Source of the DNA: Duganella sp. BuS-21
GTDB lineage: Bacteria; Pseudomonadota; Gammaproteobacteria; Burkholderiales; Burkholderiaceae_D
Assembly: GCA_041874725.1 (NCBI GenBank)
Contig: CP097466.1
Span: 2,852,001 to 2,916,000 of the forward strand
Direction of reading: 5' to 3'
Length of the DNA stretch: 64,000 nucleotides
The translations under genes and the position numbers were made by a program. This document shows, one piece after another, positions 49,717-61,600 of this stretch. Under the pieces are notes generated by a model that did not search any database, had not been told where the DNA came from, and saw only the letters and a list, made by a program, of their open reading frames with translations. The stretch's first letter is position 1. Every line of letters starts with the position of its first letter.

Positions 49717-52095
49717 ATGCAACGCCGATTGATATTGCAGGGCGCCGCCAGCCTGGGACTGGTTTCCGGCTGGAGCGCAAATGCCAGCGCCGCCAGCGCC
49801 GCCACCACCGGCTTTCCGGCCACGGCGCGCGCGTTGCCGATGTCCTCGGTGCGCCTGCTGCCCTCGGTCTACGCCGACGCGCTGCAAGCCAATCAAGCCT
49901 ACCTGCTGCGCCTGAGTCCCGACCGCTTCCTGCACAACTACCACCGCTTCGCCGGCTTGCCAGTCAAGGGCGCCATCTACGGCGGCTGGGAATCCGACAC
50001 CATCGCCGGCGAAGCGCTCGGCCACTACCTGTCCGCGCTGTCGCTGATGCACGCGCAAACCGGCAACGCCGCACTGAAGCCGCGTATCGACTACATCGTG
50101 AGCGAATTGGCGCGCGTGCAGCAGGCGCAAGGCGATGGCTACATCGCCGGCTTCATGCGCAAGCGTAAAGACGGCAAAATCGTCGACGGCAAGGAGATCT
50201 TCCCCGAAATCATGCGCGGCGAAATCCACTCGGCCGGCTTTGACCTGAATGGCTGCTGGGTTCCGCTCTACAACTGGCACAAGGTATTCGCCGGCCTGTT
50301 CGACGCCCAAACCTACGCCGGCAACGACCAGGCGCTGCAAGTGGCGCTGGGCCTGGCCGGCTACATCGACAAGGTCTTCGCCGCCCTCGACGACGAACAA
50401 GTGCAGCAGGTGCTCAACTGCGAGCATGGCGGCATCAACGAAAGCTTCGCCGAGCTGTATGCCCGCACGCAGGACAAGCGCTGGCTGGCGTTGGCGCAGC
50501 GTCTGTACCACACCAAGGTGCTGGCGCCGCTGACGCAGGGTCGCGACGAACTGGCCAACCTGCACTCCAACACGCAAATCCCCAAGTTGATCGGCCTGGC
50601 GCGCCTGCACGAGCTGACCGGCCGCCGCAGCGACGCCGACGCCGTGGACTTCTTCTGGAAGCGCGTCACGCGCCATCACAGCTACGTCATCGGCGGCAAC
50701 GGCGACCGCGAATACTTCTCCGCGCCGGACGCCATCGCCGCCCACATCACCGAGCAAACCTGCGAGGCCTGCTGTAGCTACAACATGCTGAAGATGACGC
50801 GGCACCTGTACAGCTGGGCGCCGGACGCCGCCTACTTCGACTACTACGAACGAACGCACCTTAACCACATCCTGGCGCACCAGAATCCGCGCACCGGCAT
50901 GTTCACGTATATGACGCCGCTGATGTCCGGCGTAGCGCGCGAATACTCCAGCGAGGAGAACGATTTCTGGTGCTGCGTGCTGTCCGGCATGGAGAGCCAC
51001 GCCAAGCACGGCGACTCGATCTACTGGGAAAACGGCGACACGCTGTTCGTCAATCTCTACATCCCATCGACGGTGGAATGGAAGGGCGCCGGCGCGCAGC
51101 TGGAGTTGAACACACGCTATCCCTTCGAAGGCGATATCGACCTCAAGGTGCGCCGCCTGGCCGGGCAGCGCGACTACACGCTGGCGCTGCGCCTACCGGC
51201 ATGGGCCGCTGGCCACAAGCTGCTGGTCAACGGCAAGTCGCACAAGGCGCGTCGCGACAAGGGCTATGCATTGATCCGCCGCCGCTGGAAAGCCGGCGAC
51301 ACGGTGCGCCTGTCGCTGCCGCTGGAGCTGCGCATGGAGTCGGCCGCCGGCAACGAGCGCGTGGTGGCGCTGCTGCGCGGGCCGATGGTGCTGGCCGCCG
51401 ACCTGGGCGCGGCCGACAAACCGTTCAGCGGCCTGGCGCCGGCGCTGGTGGGTGCGAATATTCTCGGCTCGTTTGCGGAATCGGACAAGCCCAAGGCGGT
51501 GTACCGCAGCGTGGGCAGCGGGCGGCCGGGCGACATGAAGTTCACGCCGTTCTTTTCGCAGTACGAACGGCGCGCTGCGGTGTACTTCAACGCCTACAGT
51601 GAAACGGAATGGGCGGCCTCGGAAATGGCCTTCCGCAAGGAGGAAGCGCGGCTCAAGGATCTGGCCGACCGCTCGCTGGACGTGATGCACCTGGGCGAAA
51701 TGCAGCCGGAGCGCGACCACGAGCTGCAATCGGAGACGTCATATCCGGTGTCCTACCGTGGCCGCAACGGCCGCGATGCGCGTACCGGCGGCTACTTCGG
51801 CTTCCGCATGAAGTGCGGCGACGGCCCGCTGGTGCTGCAGGCCAGCTATTGGGGCGAGGAGCGCAACCGCGATTTCCACATCAGTGTCGACGGCGAACGC
51901 ATCGCCCGTGTCAAGCTCGATGGCGCCGATCCTGGCGTCTTCGTTGATCGTGAGTACCCGGTGCCGGAACGCCTCACCAGCGGCAAGGCCAGTGTGGTGG
52001 TGCGCTTTGATCCAGAGCCGGGCCACACGGCGGGGCCGGTGTTCGGCGTGCGGCTGTTCACACAGCGCGCCTCGTCCACCATTACTTCTTCTTAG
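49717..52095 (+). CDS. Glycoside hydrolase family 127 (beta-L-arabinofuranosidase type)
   Basis: The 792-aa protein starts with a Tat-like signal (MQRRLILQGAASLGLVSGWS) after a GAGGGGA site. The alpha/alpha barrel shows GH127 features: HGGINESFAELYART, then TCEACCSYNMLKMTRHLYSW with Cys349, and FWCCVLSGMESHAKHGDSIYW with Cys419-Cys420, the zinc/nucleophile cysteines of the family. GH127 enzymes release L-arabinose from beta-linked arabinooligosaccharides. The last 14 bp overlap the end of the convergent AsmA gene. With GH43 at 33.2 kb this supports arabinan or arabinoxylan use. Confidence 0.92.
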   Translation: MQRRLILQGAASLGLVSGWSANASAASAATTGFPATARALPMSSVRLLPSVYADALQANQAYLLRLSPDRFLHNYHRFAGLPVKGAIYGGWESDTIAGEALGHYLSALSLMHAQTGNAALKPRIDYIVSELARVQQAQGDGYIAGFMRKRKDGKIVDGKEIFPEIMRGEIHSAGFDLNGCWVPLYNWHKVFAGLFDAQTYAGNDQALQVALGLAGYIDKVFAALDDEQVQQVLNCEHGGINESFAELYARTQDKRWLALAQRLYHTKVLAPLTQGRDELANLHSNTQIPKLIGLARLHELTGRRSDADAVDFFWKRVTRHHSYVIGGNGDREYFSAPDAIAAHITEQTCEACCSYNMLKMTRHLYSWAPDAAYFDYYERTHLNHILAHQNPRTGMFTYMTPLMSGVAREYSSEENDFWCCVLSGMESHAKHGDSIYWENGDTLFVNLYIPSTVEWKGAGAQLELNTRYPFEGDIDLKVRRLAGQRDYTLALRLPAWAAGHKLLVNGKSHKARRDKGYALIRRRWKAGDTVRLSLPLELRMESAAGNERVVALLRGPMVLAADLGAADKPFSGLAPALVGANILGSFAESDKPKAVYRSVGSGRPGDMKFTPFFSQYERRAAVYFNAYSETEWAASEMAFRKEEARLKDLADRSLDVMHLGEMQPERDHELQSETSYPVSYRGRNGRDARTGGYFGFRMKCGDGPLVLQASYWGEERNRDFHISVDGERIARVKLDGADPGVFVDREYPVPERLTSGKASVVVRFDPEPGHTAGPVFGVRLFTQRASSTITSS

Positions 52096-54112
52096 CGGGA
52101 TACTGCGACTGGGTTTTCGCCACGGCGCGGGTATCGTTGGCTTGCGCCAGCGCGGCCGCGCAATCCACCGGCTCCACCTTGCCCGGATTGATCAGCGGGA
52201 TAATCGCGGCCAGGGGATTGACCAAGGTCGCCAGCGCCACGGCGGCGCCGGCCTTGAGCGCCAGCGGGCCTTTCTGCGGGCCGACATCCGGATTGGTGAA
52301 GGTGCCCTTGGCGTACAGCGGCGTGCGCAACGAGATGATGCGCACACCCTTGGTTTGCGGGCGCACGTCCAGGTCCAGCGTCTCCTTGGCCAGGTCCACA
52401 TTGCCGCTGACGTTGATGACGGCTTCCTGCGTGTCGACCACGAAGCGGCGGGTCTGCGCTTTGCCGTTTTCCACCACGAAGTCGCCGGCCAGGCAGTTCA
52501 ACTGGATCTGCTTGTCGCCGAACAGTTTGACGAACACCAGGTTGGCGATGTTCAGACCTGCCGCTTCCAGAATAAATTTGCTGACCGAGCCTTCGCTCAC
52601 TGTCGCACCCAATTCGCCGCTGGACGTGGCCAGCATGGTGGAGACGGAATTGCCCTTGCCGGCGAGCGCCGCATCGGCGCTGACTTCACCGACGCTGGCC
52701 TGCATCGATTCCAGTTTAGGGAACAGCTGGCGGATCTTCAGGTGGCGCGCCGCCATGCGGATTTGCGCGTCGATCTGCTTTTGACGGCCATCGAGCTTGA
52801 TGCTGGAGGTGATGTCGCCGCCGGCCATACCGAAGTTGAGCGGTGTCAGCGTCAGCACCTTATTGTTCATCTTGATGTGGGCTTCGATATCGGTGAGTGG
52901 AATATCGTGGGTACGGACCAGTTTCTTGCCGGTGAATTTGACGTCGGCGTCCAGCGCATCCCATTTGGCGGTGTTGAACTGCTCGACCGGCAGCGCCTTG
53001 TCGGTCGGCTGGTTCTGCGCCTTGCCACGCTTGGACTTGTCGCTATTGCTTTCGGCGCCGATGGTCGGGCCCAGGTCTTCCAGCCGCAGTTGGCGCGAGG
53101 TGACGGCGCCGGTCAGCAGCGCACGCGGTTTGCGCGGCGCATAGGCCAGCGTGCCTTCCAGGTCGCTGCCGCCGACGGTGCCGGTGAAGTTCTTGTAGGT
53201 CCAGTTCCACGTCGCGCCGGTCTTCTTGCCGATCAGGCGGCCGGTGGTGGCGTAGGACGGTGTTTCCGGCAGCAGTACGCCGGTCAGCGGATACAGGTCG
53301 GCCATGTTGGCGCCGCCCAGCGACAGCTTCAGATCGAGGCCGGCGGGCGAGCGTGGATCGGTCAGCGTGCCTTCGATGGCGATCTTGTTCTTGCCAAGAT
53401 TGGCGGCGGCCTGCAGCGGGAAGGTGGTGTGTTCGTCGCGCAGGGCCAGCACCTTGCCGACCTTGCCGCCGCCGGTGACGGGGGCGTTGCGGTAGCTGCC
53501 GCTCAAGTCGAAGCGCAGGCCATACTTTTGGGCGTCGGCGCCTTCGGTGATGCCGGTGGCCTTGGCGCGCAGATCGAGTTTGATGGCATCGTCAAGGTAG
53601 CGCAGGTCGCCTTCGCCCAGCGTCAGGCGCTGGATGTCGATCGCCCATTCGGACGGGCCGTTGTCCTTGAAGGTCCAGGTGTTGCTGCCGTCGGCGCGGC
53701 GCTGGGCCGCCACGGTGAGCTTGTCGACCGCGAGGTCGGTGATCGCCACTTCCTTGTGCAGCAACGGCAGCGGATGCAGGGCGACTTCGATGCTGCCGAC
53801 GTTTGCCAGGCGCGGGCCGCTGGTGGTCCACGTCGGGTTGGCGATGCTGACGTCGGCGGCGTTGATGCGCGGGTGCGGTATGTAGCGGCGCCAGCCGGCT
53901 GCCGTGTTGTCCTGTTCCCAGCGCACGCGCAGGTCGCCGTTGATGGCGAATTCGCGGCCGATGGTTTCGGAGACGCGGTGGTTGATCCAGGGGCGTGCGC
54001 GATTCCAGTCGAAAGTCAGGATGAAGATGACGATCGCCGTCATCACCAGCAGGAGCGTGGCGAGCAGGCCAAGCAGGATTTTGAGTGGACGCGATTTTTT
54101 CATGCTAGCCAT
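52082..54112 (-). CDS. AsmA-family envelope protein
   Basis: The 676-aa protein has one N-terminal membrane anchor (KILLGLLATLLLVMTAIVIF) and a long periplasmic beta-rich AsmA body, with the C-terminal AsmA_2-like region containing TLDLDVRPQTKGVRIISLRT and PLYAKGTFTNPDVG. AsmA-like proteins are bridge-type lipid carriers between inner and outer membrane. The ATG at 54112 has GAGG six bases upstream; ATG 54103 is an alternative. It is convergent with GH127 and overlaps it by 14 bp. Confidence 0.88.
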   Translation of the reverse strand: MASMKKSRPLKILLGLLATLLLVMTAIVIFILTFDWNRARPWINHRVSETIGREFAINGDLRVRWEQDNTAAGWRRYIPHPRINAADVSIANPTWTTSGPRLANVGSIEVALHPLPLLHKEVAITDLAVDKLTVAAQRRADGSNTWTFKDNGPSEWAIDIQRLTLGEGDLRYLDDAIKLDLRAKATGITEGADAQKYGLRFDLSGSYRNAPVTGGGKVGKVLALRDEHTTFPLQAAANLGKNKIAIEGTLTDPRSPAGLDLKLSLGGANMADLYPLTGVLLPETPSYATTGRLIGKKTGATWNWTYKNFTGTVGGSDLEGTLAYAPRKPRALLTGAVTSRQLRLEDLGPTIGAESNSDKSKRGKAQNQPTDKALPVEQFNTAKWDALDADVKFTGKKLVRTHDIPLTDIEAHIKMNNKVLTLTPLNFGMAGGDITSSIKLDGRQKQIDAQIRMAARHLKIRQLFPKLESMQASVGEVSADAALAGKGNSVSTMLATSSGELGATVSEGSVSKFILEAAGLNIANLVFVKLFGDKQIQLNCLAGDFVVENGKAQTRRFVVDTQEAVINVSGNVDLAKETLDLDVRPQTKGVRIISLRTPLYAKGTFTNPDVGPQKGPLALKAGAAVALATLVNPLAAIIPLINPGKVEPVDCAAALAQANDTRAVAKTQSQYPAKKK

Positions 54113-54143
54113 GCTACGCCTCACGCGGCCGGCGTTGTGTGCG

Positions 54144-57100
54144 CTATGCCACAGTAGCCGGAATGTGCGCGGTCAGCGGCGGCTTGCCGACCAGGTAGGC
54201 GTGCAGGGTTTCGCGGTCCTGGGTGTCGGGCGGGTAGTGGAATTTGCCGGCTACGAGCGTGGCGACCGGCACGCCGTCGCAGAACAGCAGGCGGTTACCG
54301 GCCAGCGCCGGGACCTTGTCGCCGGTGAGCAGGGTGCCGCAGAGGTTGAGCGGGTCGACGGCGGAGAGGCAGACGTAGCCACCGTCGTGCGGCCGGCGGC
54401 GCATGTCGCGCAGCAGCGGAATGGCTTCCGGCAGCGCGAACTGTTCGCCGGAGAGACCGGCCACGAAACGGCCGCCGCGAATTTCACCGCGCGCTTCGAG
54501 TCGGTGGTAGACCGGCAGCAGTTCGCGCCAGTTGGGCATCCAGGCCGCTTCACGTTCCAGCAACCGCCAGAACATGACGCCGTAGCGGCGCAGCAGCGTC
54601 ATGGCGATGTGCTCCAGCGTTTCAGGATCCGTGCGCGGCTTGCGCGTCGGCGGCGCTGCGCGTGCCGGGACGGCGGGCGGTGTCATGCTGGGCGCGTCGT
54701 CTGCGGCAGGCGGCACGGCGGTCTCGATGGCGCGCACGGTGATGGTGACGCCGTCGCCACGGCGCACTAGCGCCCAGCGGCCGGCTTCCTCCATGGTGGG
54801 GCCGGCGCCGCGACGACGACGGTCGTTGCTGGCGCGCTTATGGGCAGGGACCAGCATGGCGCGCAGGCCGGCGTAGCTGTCGGCGTTGACCAGTCCCGTG
54901 GCCACCAGCTCGCCCAGCGTGTTCTCCAGCTCCACCGGCAGCAGCCGCGCATCGCGCGACAGTTCGTCGAAGAACATCGCGCCATCGCGCCGCAGCGCCT
55001 CCAGCACGCGCGCCGCGCGCGGCGACACTTCCACTTCACCGGCTACCGCCGGCAGCGCATGCCAGACGCCGAGCTGGCGGCGCGGTAGCAGCACCAGCGG
55101 CGTGCTGCGCACCGGACCTCCGGCCGCGCTGGCCGGCGCACCGACGCGGGTCCAGACGATTTTGCCGGCCCGGCACAAATCGTCCAGCCACAGGGCCGAG
55201 TAGTCTCGCACGCGCAGCGTCAGCAGTTCGCTTTCCCAAGCGCCGGCGGCGGCTTCGTAACCTTCCAGCTGGGCCAGCGCTTCGGGCAGCGCGTCGGCGC
55301 CTTGCAGCTGCGCGTCCGGCGCCAGATGCTGCCATTCGAACAGGAAGCGCATGAAGTCCTGCCGCTCCACCGGCTCGATCTCGCGCCGCAGGCTCTTGAT
55401 GGTGTAGCGATGAATCCGCGCCAACAGATGCCGCTCGCACCATTCTTCCGCGCTCACGCCCGGCGTGAAGCGGCCGCGCATCACGTAGCCTTGGCTCTCC
55501 AGCTGCGTCAGCGCGATGACGATGGTGGAGGCGGGCAGCGCCAGGGGGCCGGCAATCGCCGCCACCGTCTGCGGCCCGAAGCCGCTCAGCCGCGCCCGCA
55601 GAATCTCCACCAGCGCCGCATCCCGCGTCCACGTCTCGCCGTCGTGCGCCGCGTCGTCCGGCGTGGCGCCCGTCACTGTCGCGGAGGGCCAGGCGGCTTG
55701 GGCGCAGGCCAGCCGTTCGCGTGCGACCCAGAGATCGGCGCCGCTGCCGACCTCGCGCAGGCGCATGGCGCGGCCGCCGGCGGCAAGGCTGTCTATCCAT
55801 TCCTGCCAGCCTGCCTCACACGAAATCTCCGCAGGCGTGATGCAGGCCAGCGACATCAAGGCCTCATGCATCTCATCGCTGCCGCGCACCGTCGGCCAGG
55901 CCTCGGCGGCCACCGCAGCAATCGCGCCCGTATCCAGCGCCCCCATATCATCGGTGGAGGCCGGATCGGTCCAGCGCCGGTTGATCACCGCCTGCGTGCG
56001 CCGCTCCTCCAGCGGCGCGTCGTCCAGAAACGCATATGGCCGCGCATTCAGAATCTCCATTGCCAGCGGCGACGGCGCCGGCAGATCGCGCGCCAGCAGG
56101 CGCACCTCGCCCGCCTCCATGCGCCGCAGCAGCGCCAGCCAGCCCTCGCTATCCATCGCATCGTGCAGACAATCATCCAAGGTCTGATCGACCAAAGGAT
56201 GGCTGGGCAACTCGCGCTCGCCGACGATATTCTCCAGGCACGCCGCCTGATCGGGGAACACCGCCGCCAGTAAATCGTCGCTCTTCATGCGCTGCAGCTG
56301 CGGCGCCACCTTGCGCCCGCCGGTAAAGCGCGGCAGGGCCAACGCCGTGGTGGCGTTCCAGCGCCACCGCACGTTGAACAGCGGCGCATCGAGCAACGCC
56401 TGCACCAACACCTGCTCCGCCGTGGTCGAACGCAGGTAGCGCCACACCTCATCCAGCGGAAAACTATGGCTGTCCGACAGCGACAGGACAATCGCATCCT
56501 CTGTCGCCGCAGCCTGCAACTCGAAATTGTACGTGCGGCAGAAACGCTTGCGCAGCGCCAGCCCCCAGGCGCGGTTGATGCGGCTGCCGAACGGAGAATG
56601 CAGCACCAGCTGCATGCCGCCCGATTCATCGAAGAAGCGCTCCATCACCAGCGTATCGCGGGTCGGCAGCGCACCCAGCGCGGCGCGCGAGCGCGCCAGA
56701 TACTCCACGATCTGCCGTGCCGCAGCCTCCTGCAAGCCCAGATGCCCGATCAGCCAGTCCACCGCGCTGTCGATGCCGGCCTCGCCATCGGGCGCCGCCG
56801 CCAGCAAGGCGTCGATCTCGCCGCGCAGGCGCGCCACGCCGATTGACAGCTCGTCGGTGCGGCCAGGCGCTTCGCCCAGCCAGAATGGAATATTCGGCGC
56901 GGCGCCGTGCGCATCCTCCACCCGCACCTTGCCGGCCTCGATGCGCTGGATGCGGTACGAAGTATTCCCAAGCTGGAAAACGTCGCCGGCCAGGCTCTCC
57001 ACCGCAAAATCCTCGTGGACGGTGCCGATGCTCTGGCCCTGCGGCTCCAGCAGCACCGTATAGTCGGCGTTGTCCGGGATGGTCCCGCCGGACATCACCG

Positions 57101-58574
57101 CCGTCATCTTGCCGCCGCGCCGGCCGCGCAGCGTGCCGTTCACCGTATCGCGATGCAGGTAGGAGCCGCGCACGCCCTGGCGGCTGGTGTAGCCGTCGGT
57201 GAGCATATGCAGCACCTCGTCGTAGCGCTTGCGCTCCAGTTGCGCGTAGGGCGAGGCGCCGCGTATCAGATCGTACAGCCCATTTTCGCTCCACTCGCGG
57301 CACGACACCTCCGCCACGATCTGCTGCGCCAGCACGTCCAGCGGCGCCGGCGGAATGCGCAGCGCATCGAGTTCGTCGCGCCGCACGCAGTCCAGCAGCG
57401 CCGTGCATTCGATCAGGTCGTCGCGCGAGGTCGGGAACAGCCGGCCCTTGGGCAGGCCGCCCACATGGTGGCCCGACCGGCCCACGCGCTGCAGGAAGGC
57501 GGCAATGCTGCGCGGAGAACCGATCTGGCACACCAGATCCACATCGCCGATGTCGATGCCCAGCTCCAGCGACGCGGTGGCGATCAACACCCGCAGCGCG
57601 CCGCGCTTGAGGCGCTGCTCGGCGTCCAGCCGGTATTCCTTGGCCAGGCTGCCGTGGTGCGCGGCCACGTGCTCGGGCCCGAGCCGGTCGGCCAGATGGC
57701 GCGCCATGCGCTCGGCCATGCGCCGCGTATTTACAAACACCAGCGTGGTGCGGTGCATGACCGTCAGCTCGGCCAGGCGGTCGTAGACGCGGTCCCACAC
57801 GTCGTTCGGCATCACCGCCTCCAGCGGCACCGGCGGCAGTTCCAGATTCAGGTCGCGTGCCCGCACATGGCCCACGTCCACCACCGCGCACGGCCGGCCG
57901 CTGCCGGCCAGGTACTGCGCCACCGCCGATATCGGCTTCTGCGTGGCCGACAGGCCGACCCGCACCGGCGGGCGAGGGCAGAGCGCATCGAGCCGCTCAA
58001 GGCTCAGCGCCAGATGGCTGCCACGCTTGCTGCCCGCCACCGCGTGGATCTCGTCGACGATCACCGTGCGCACGCCGGCCAGCATGGCGCGGCCGCTGTC
58101 CGAGCCAAGCAGGACGTACAGCGATTCCGGCGTCGACACCAGGATGTGCGGCGCGCGGCGGCGCATGGCGTTGCGCTCGGCCTGGGTGGTGTCGCCGGTG
58201 CGCACGGCGCTGCGGATGCCGTGCGGCGGCAGGCCCATGGCCTCCAGCTCGCGGCCTATGCCTTCCAACGGTGCCAGCAGGTTGAGGCGGATATCGTTGG
58301 ACAGTGCCTTCAGCGGCGACACGTACAGCACCCGGGTCTCATCGGGCAGCGGCGCTGCGCGGCTCTCGCACACCAGCGCGTCGATGGCGGCCAGGAAGGC
58401 GGTCAAGGTCTTGCCAGAGCCGGTGGGCGCGGCGATCAGCGTGGTGCGCCTGGCCTGGATCAGCGGCCAGGCCCGCCGCTGCGCCTCCGTCGCGCCGGGA
58501 AAAGCCGCGTCGAACCACGCGTCCACGGCGGGGTGGAAGCGCTGGACGGCGGCGGCGTGGAGGGCATCGGTCAT
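54144..58574 (-). CDS. lhr: Lhr-type ATP-dependent DNA helicase, long form
   Basis: The 1476-aa protein starts with SF2 motifs: Walker [14 protein letters not shown] (residues 48-60), [10 protein letters not shown] near 145, [20 protein letters not shown] near 170 and the motif [11 protein letters not shown] near 363. The Lhr winged-helix and beta-barrel core follow to about 860, then the long C-terminal Lhr extension ([26 protein letters not shown] and a final SRxxLLP-like region). Lhr is a 3'-5' single-strand-dependent translocase linked to crosslink and oxidative damage repair. The length is typical of Lhr from E. coli and mycobacteria. No phosphoesterase or ligase partner is beside it. 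Confidence 0.93.
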   Translation of the reverse strand: MTDALHAAAVQRFHPAVDAWFDAAFPGATEAQRRAWPLIQARRTTLIAAPTGSGKTLTAFLAAIDALVCESRAAPLPDETRVLYVSPLKALSNDIRLNLLAPLEGIGRELEAMGLPPHGIRSAVRTGDTTQAERNAMRRRAPHILVSTPESLYVLLGSDSGRAMLAGVRTVIVDEIHAVAGSKRGSHLALSLERLDALCPRPPVRVGLSATQKPISAVAQYLAGSGRPCAVVDVGHVRARDLNLELPPVPLEAVMPNDVWDRVYDRLAELTVMHRTTLVFVNTRRMAERMARHLADRLGPEHVAAHHGSLAKEYRLDAEQRLKRGALRVLIATASLELGIDIGDVDLVCQIGSPRSIAAFLQRVGRSGHHVGGLPKGRLFPTSRDDLIECTALLDCVRRDELDALRIPPAPLDVLAQQIVAEVSCREWSENGLYDLIRGASPYAQLERKRYDEVLHMLTDGYTSRQGVRGSYLHRDTVNGTLRGRRGGKMTAVMSGGTIPDNADYTVLLEPQGQSIGTVHEDFAVESLAGDVFQLGNTSYRIQRIEAGKVRVEDAHGAAPNIPFWLGEAPGRTDELSIGVARLRGEIDALLAAAPDGEAGIDSAVDWLIGHLGLQEAAARQIVEYLARSRAALGALPTRDTLVMERFFDESGGMQLVLHSPFGSRINRAWGLALRKRFCRTYNFELQAAATEDAIVLSLSDSHSFPLDEVWRYLRSTTAEQVLVQALLDAPLFNVRWRWNATTALALPRFTGGRKVAPQLQRMKSDDLLAAVFPDQAACLENIVGERELPSHPLVDQTLDDCLHDAMDSEGWLALLRRMEAGEVRLLARDLPAPSPLAMEILNARPYAFLDDAPLEERRTQAVINRRWTDPASTDDMGALDTGAIAAVAAEAWPTVRGSDEMHEALMSLACITPAEISCEAGWQEWIDSLAAGGRAMRLREVGSGADLWVARERLACAQAAWPSATVTGATPDDAAHDGETWTRDAALVEILRARLSGFGPQTVAAIAGPLALPASTIVIALTQLESQGYVMRGRFTPGVSAEEWCERHLLARIHRYTIKSLRREIEPVERQDFMRFLFEWQHLAPDAQLQGADALPEALAQLEGYEAAAGAWESELLTLRVRDYSALWLDDLCRAGKIVWTRVGAPASAAGGPVRSTPLVLLPRRQLGVWHALPAVAGEVEVSPRAARVLEALRRDGAMFFDELSRDARLLPVELENTLGELVATGLVNADSYAGLRAMLVPAHKRASNDRRRRGAGPTMEEAGRWALVRRGDGVTITVRAIETAVPPAADDAPSMTPPAVPARAAPPTRKPRTDPETLEHIAMTLLRRYGVMFWRLLEREAAWMPNWRELLPVYHRLEARGEIRGGRFVAGLSGEQFALPEAIPLLRDMRRRPHDGGYVCLSAVDPLNLCGTLLTGDKVPALAGNRLLFCDGVPVATLVAGKFHYPPDTQDRETLHAYLVGKPPLTAHIPATVA

Positions 58575-58649
58575 ACGTGTCAATCAGGCGCGATGTTGGT
58601 TGTAGGCATGATAAGCTTGGAATATTGTAAATCAATAGCCGCCGCACCC

Positions 58650-61600
58650 ATGTCCAACACAGCGCCGAACCCTATTCCGAGCTTCCTCACCGCACCCGGA
58701 GAGATGGGCGCGCGCATCTGGGCGCACGATTGGGACGCCACGCCGCTCGGCGCGATTGCCGCCTGGCCGCACAGCCTGAAAACCGTGATCAGCCTGATGC
58801 TCAATTCGCCGCAGCCGATGTGGATGGGCTGGGGCGAGCAGGTGACGTTTTTGTACAATGACGCCTACATCGATGTGCTGAGCATGGCCAAGCATCCGCA
58901 GGCGCTGGGCCGGCCGACCAAAGAGGTGTGGGCGGAGATCTGGGACATCTGCGGTCCGCTGGTCGATCGCGTGTTCGCGCACGGCGAAACCACCATGGCC
59001 GATGCCGTGCGGCTGTTCATGCGCCGTGGCGATTTTCTGGAAGAGACTTTCTACGCGTTTTCCTATAGTCCGGTGCGCGACGAGTCGGGCAGCGTGGCCG
59101 GCCTGTTCTGCGCCAATCTCGATGTCACCAGCCGTCAGCTGAACGCGCGTCGCCTGCACACGGTGTTCGACATCAGCACCAGCACGCTGCAGGAGCGCAC
59201 CGTGCACGCCGCCTGCACCACGGCGCTGGCGGCGATCCGCGCCAATCCCGACGACCTGCCGTTTGCGCAGCTGTACCTGGCCGGCGACACGCCGGCGACG
59301 CCGGCGCGGCTGCTGCAAGCCACCCACGCCGACATCGCCGGCGCCTGCGCCCTGTTCGAAGTGGACGCCGTGCTGGCCGACGCCACGGCGCGCGTGATCA
59401 CCTTGCCCGATCCGGCGCCGCCGGGATTGCCGGACGGCCTGGCGCAACAGCCCTTGCGGCAGGCGCTGGTGCTGCCGTTGCAGGGCCGTGGCGGCGCCTC
59501 GACGCTGGGGGTGCTGGTGCTGGGGGTGAGCGCGGCACGCCGCCTGGATGCCGACTACCGCAATTTCCTGGAACTGATTGCCACTCAGACCAGCAATGCG
59601 ATGCAGCAAGCGCGCGCCGCCGAGGATGAGCGCCTGCGGGCCGACATGCTGATGGAACTGGATCGCGCCAAGACGAAGTTCTTCAGCAACGTCAGTCACG
59701 AATTCCGCACGCCCCTCACCTTGCTGCTGGGCCCCGTGCACGACGCGCTGCACGACCATAGCGCGCCGCTGCCGCCGGTGCAGCGCGAGCGCCTGCAGCT
59801 CATGCAGCGCAATGCGCTGCGCCTGCAAAAGCTGGTCAATTCGCTGCTGGAGTTCTCGCGCGTGCAGGCCGGGCGGGCGCAAGCCAGTTTCGTCGCGGTG
59901 GACCTGGCGTCGCTGACGGCCGATCTGGCCAGCAGCTTCCGTTCCGCCATCGAGGGCGCCGGCATGCGCCTGCTGGTCGATTGCGCGCCGCTCGACGAAG
60001 CGGTGTACGTCGATCCGGCGATGTGGGAAAAAATCGTCCTGAACCTGCTGTCGAATGCCTTCAAATTCACCTTTGAAGGCGAGATCCGGGTGCGCCAGCG
60101 CGTGGTTGGCCGCCAGCTGCGCCTGGAGGTGGCCGATAGCGGCACCGGCATCCCGCATGACCAGCTGCCCCATTTGTTCGAGCGCTTCCACCGCGTCGAG
60201 GGCGCGCGCTCGCGCTCGCATGAAGGTTCGGGCATCGGCCTGGCGCTGGTGCACGATCTGGTGGCGCTGCACGGCGGCCAGATAGGCGTCGAAAGCGCGC
60301 TGGGACGCGGCAGCGTGTTCAGCGTCGCCATCCCGCTGGGCCGCGCGCACCTGCCGGCCGCGCAGCTTGACGCGCCGCCGGCGAGGGCGACGTCGTCGGC
60401 TGCCGCTTACGTGGCGGAGGCGGAGGGTTGGTCTACCGCGCGTGCCGGCGAAGCCGAAGCCGAAGCCGTGGCGCAGGCCGATGCCGCTGCGCCGGCGACG
60501 CCGCACGGCCGCCTGCTGGTGGTCGACGACAACGCCGACATGCGCGACTACCTGCAACGCCTGCTGCAGGGGCAATGGCAGGTGGAGGTCTGCAACAACG
60601 GCCTGGAAGCGCTGGCGGCCGTGGCGCGCCGTCCGCCGGACCTGATCCTGTCGGACGTGATGATGCCGCAGCTCGATGGCTTCGGCCTGCTGGCGGCGCT
60701 GCGCGAGCAGGCGTCCACGCGCGATATTCCCTTCATGCTGCTGTCGGCGCGCGCCGGCGAGGAAGCGCGGCTCGAAGGCCTGCAGGCCGGCGCCGACGAC
60801 TATCTGGTCAAGCCGTTCTCCGGCCGCGAACTGGCCGCGCGCATCGAAGTGCTGCGCCTGCGCCAGCGCATGCGCGTGGTGGAAGGCGTCGCCGCGCGGC
60901 GCCTGCGCAGCGTCTTCAGCCAGGCGCCGGTCGCCATCGCCATCCTCAACGGGCCCGAACATGTATTCGAGCAGGCCAACGACTACTACCATCAGTTGGT
61001 GGGCCCGCGCTTGCTGCTGGGCCAGACCGTACGCCAGGCCTTCCCCGAACTGGCGTCGCAGGGCATTTACGAACTGCTGGACGGCGTCTTGGCCAGCGGC
61101 CAGCCTTACGTCGGCCGCTCGGTGCAGCTGTGGATGCGGCGCATGCCAAACCAGCCGCCAAGCGAGTGCTGGTTCGACTTCGTCTATCAGCCCCTGAGCG
61201 ACGAAGGCGGCACGCCTTACGGCGTGGCGGTGGTGGCGTTCGACGTCACCGAACTGGCCAGCGCCAAGCGCGCGGCCGAATCGGCCAACCGCGCCAAAGA
61301 CGAATTCCTCGCCATGCTGGGCCACGAGCTGCGCAACCCGCTGGCGCCCATCGTCACGGCGCTGCAGCTGATGCGCATGCGTGGCGGCGACGTGGCAGTG
61401 AAAGAGCGCGCCGTCATCGAGCGCCAGACCAATCACCTGGTGGCGCTGGTGGACGATCTGCTCGACGTCTCGCGTGTGGCGCAAGGCAAGGTGCAACTGC
61501 AACGCAAGCCGGTGGAGATGGCGGAGGTGATCACCCGCGCCATCGAAACCGCCAGCCCGCTGATCGAACAACGGCAGCATGTCTTGACGGTGGCGGTGCC

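Noticed and set aside
51884..54157. A 757-codon plus-strand frame opposite the AsmA gene
   Set aside because: The minus-strand AsmA product has a clear anchor and family motifs; the plus-strand product has none.
56907..58649. N-terminal extension of the hybrid kinase by about 580 residues
   Set aside because: It is antisense to the helicase core of lhr, has no domain, and the ATG at 58650 begins the first PAS-like domain region.
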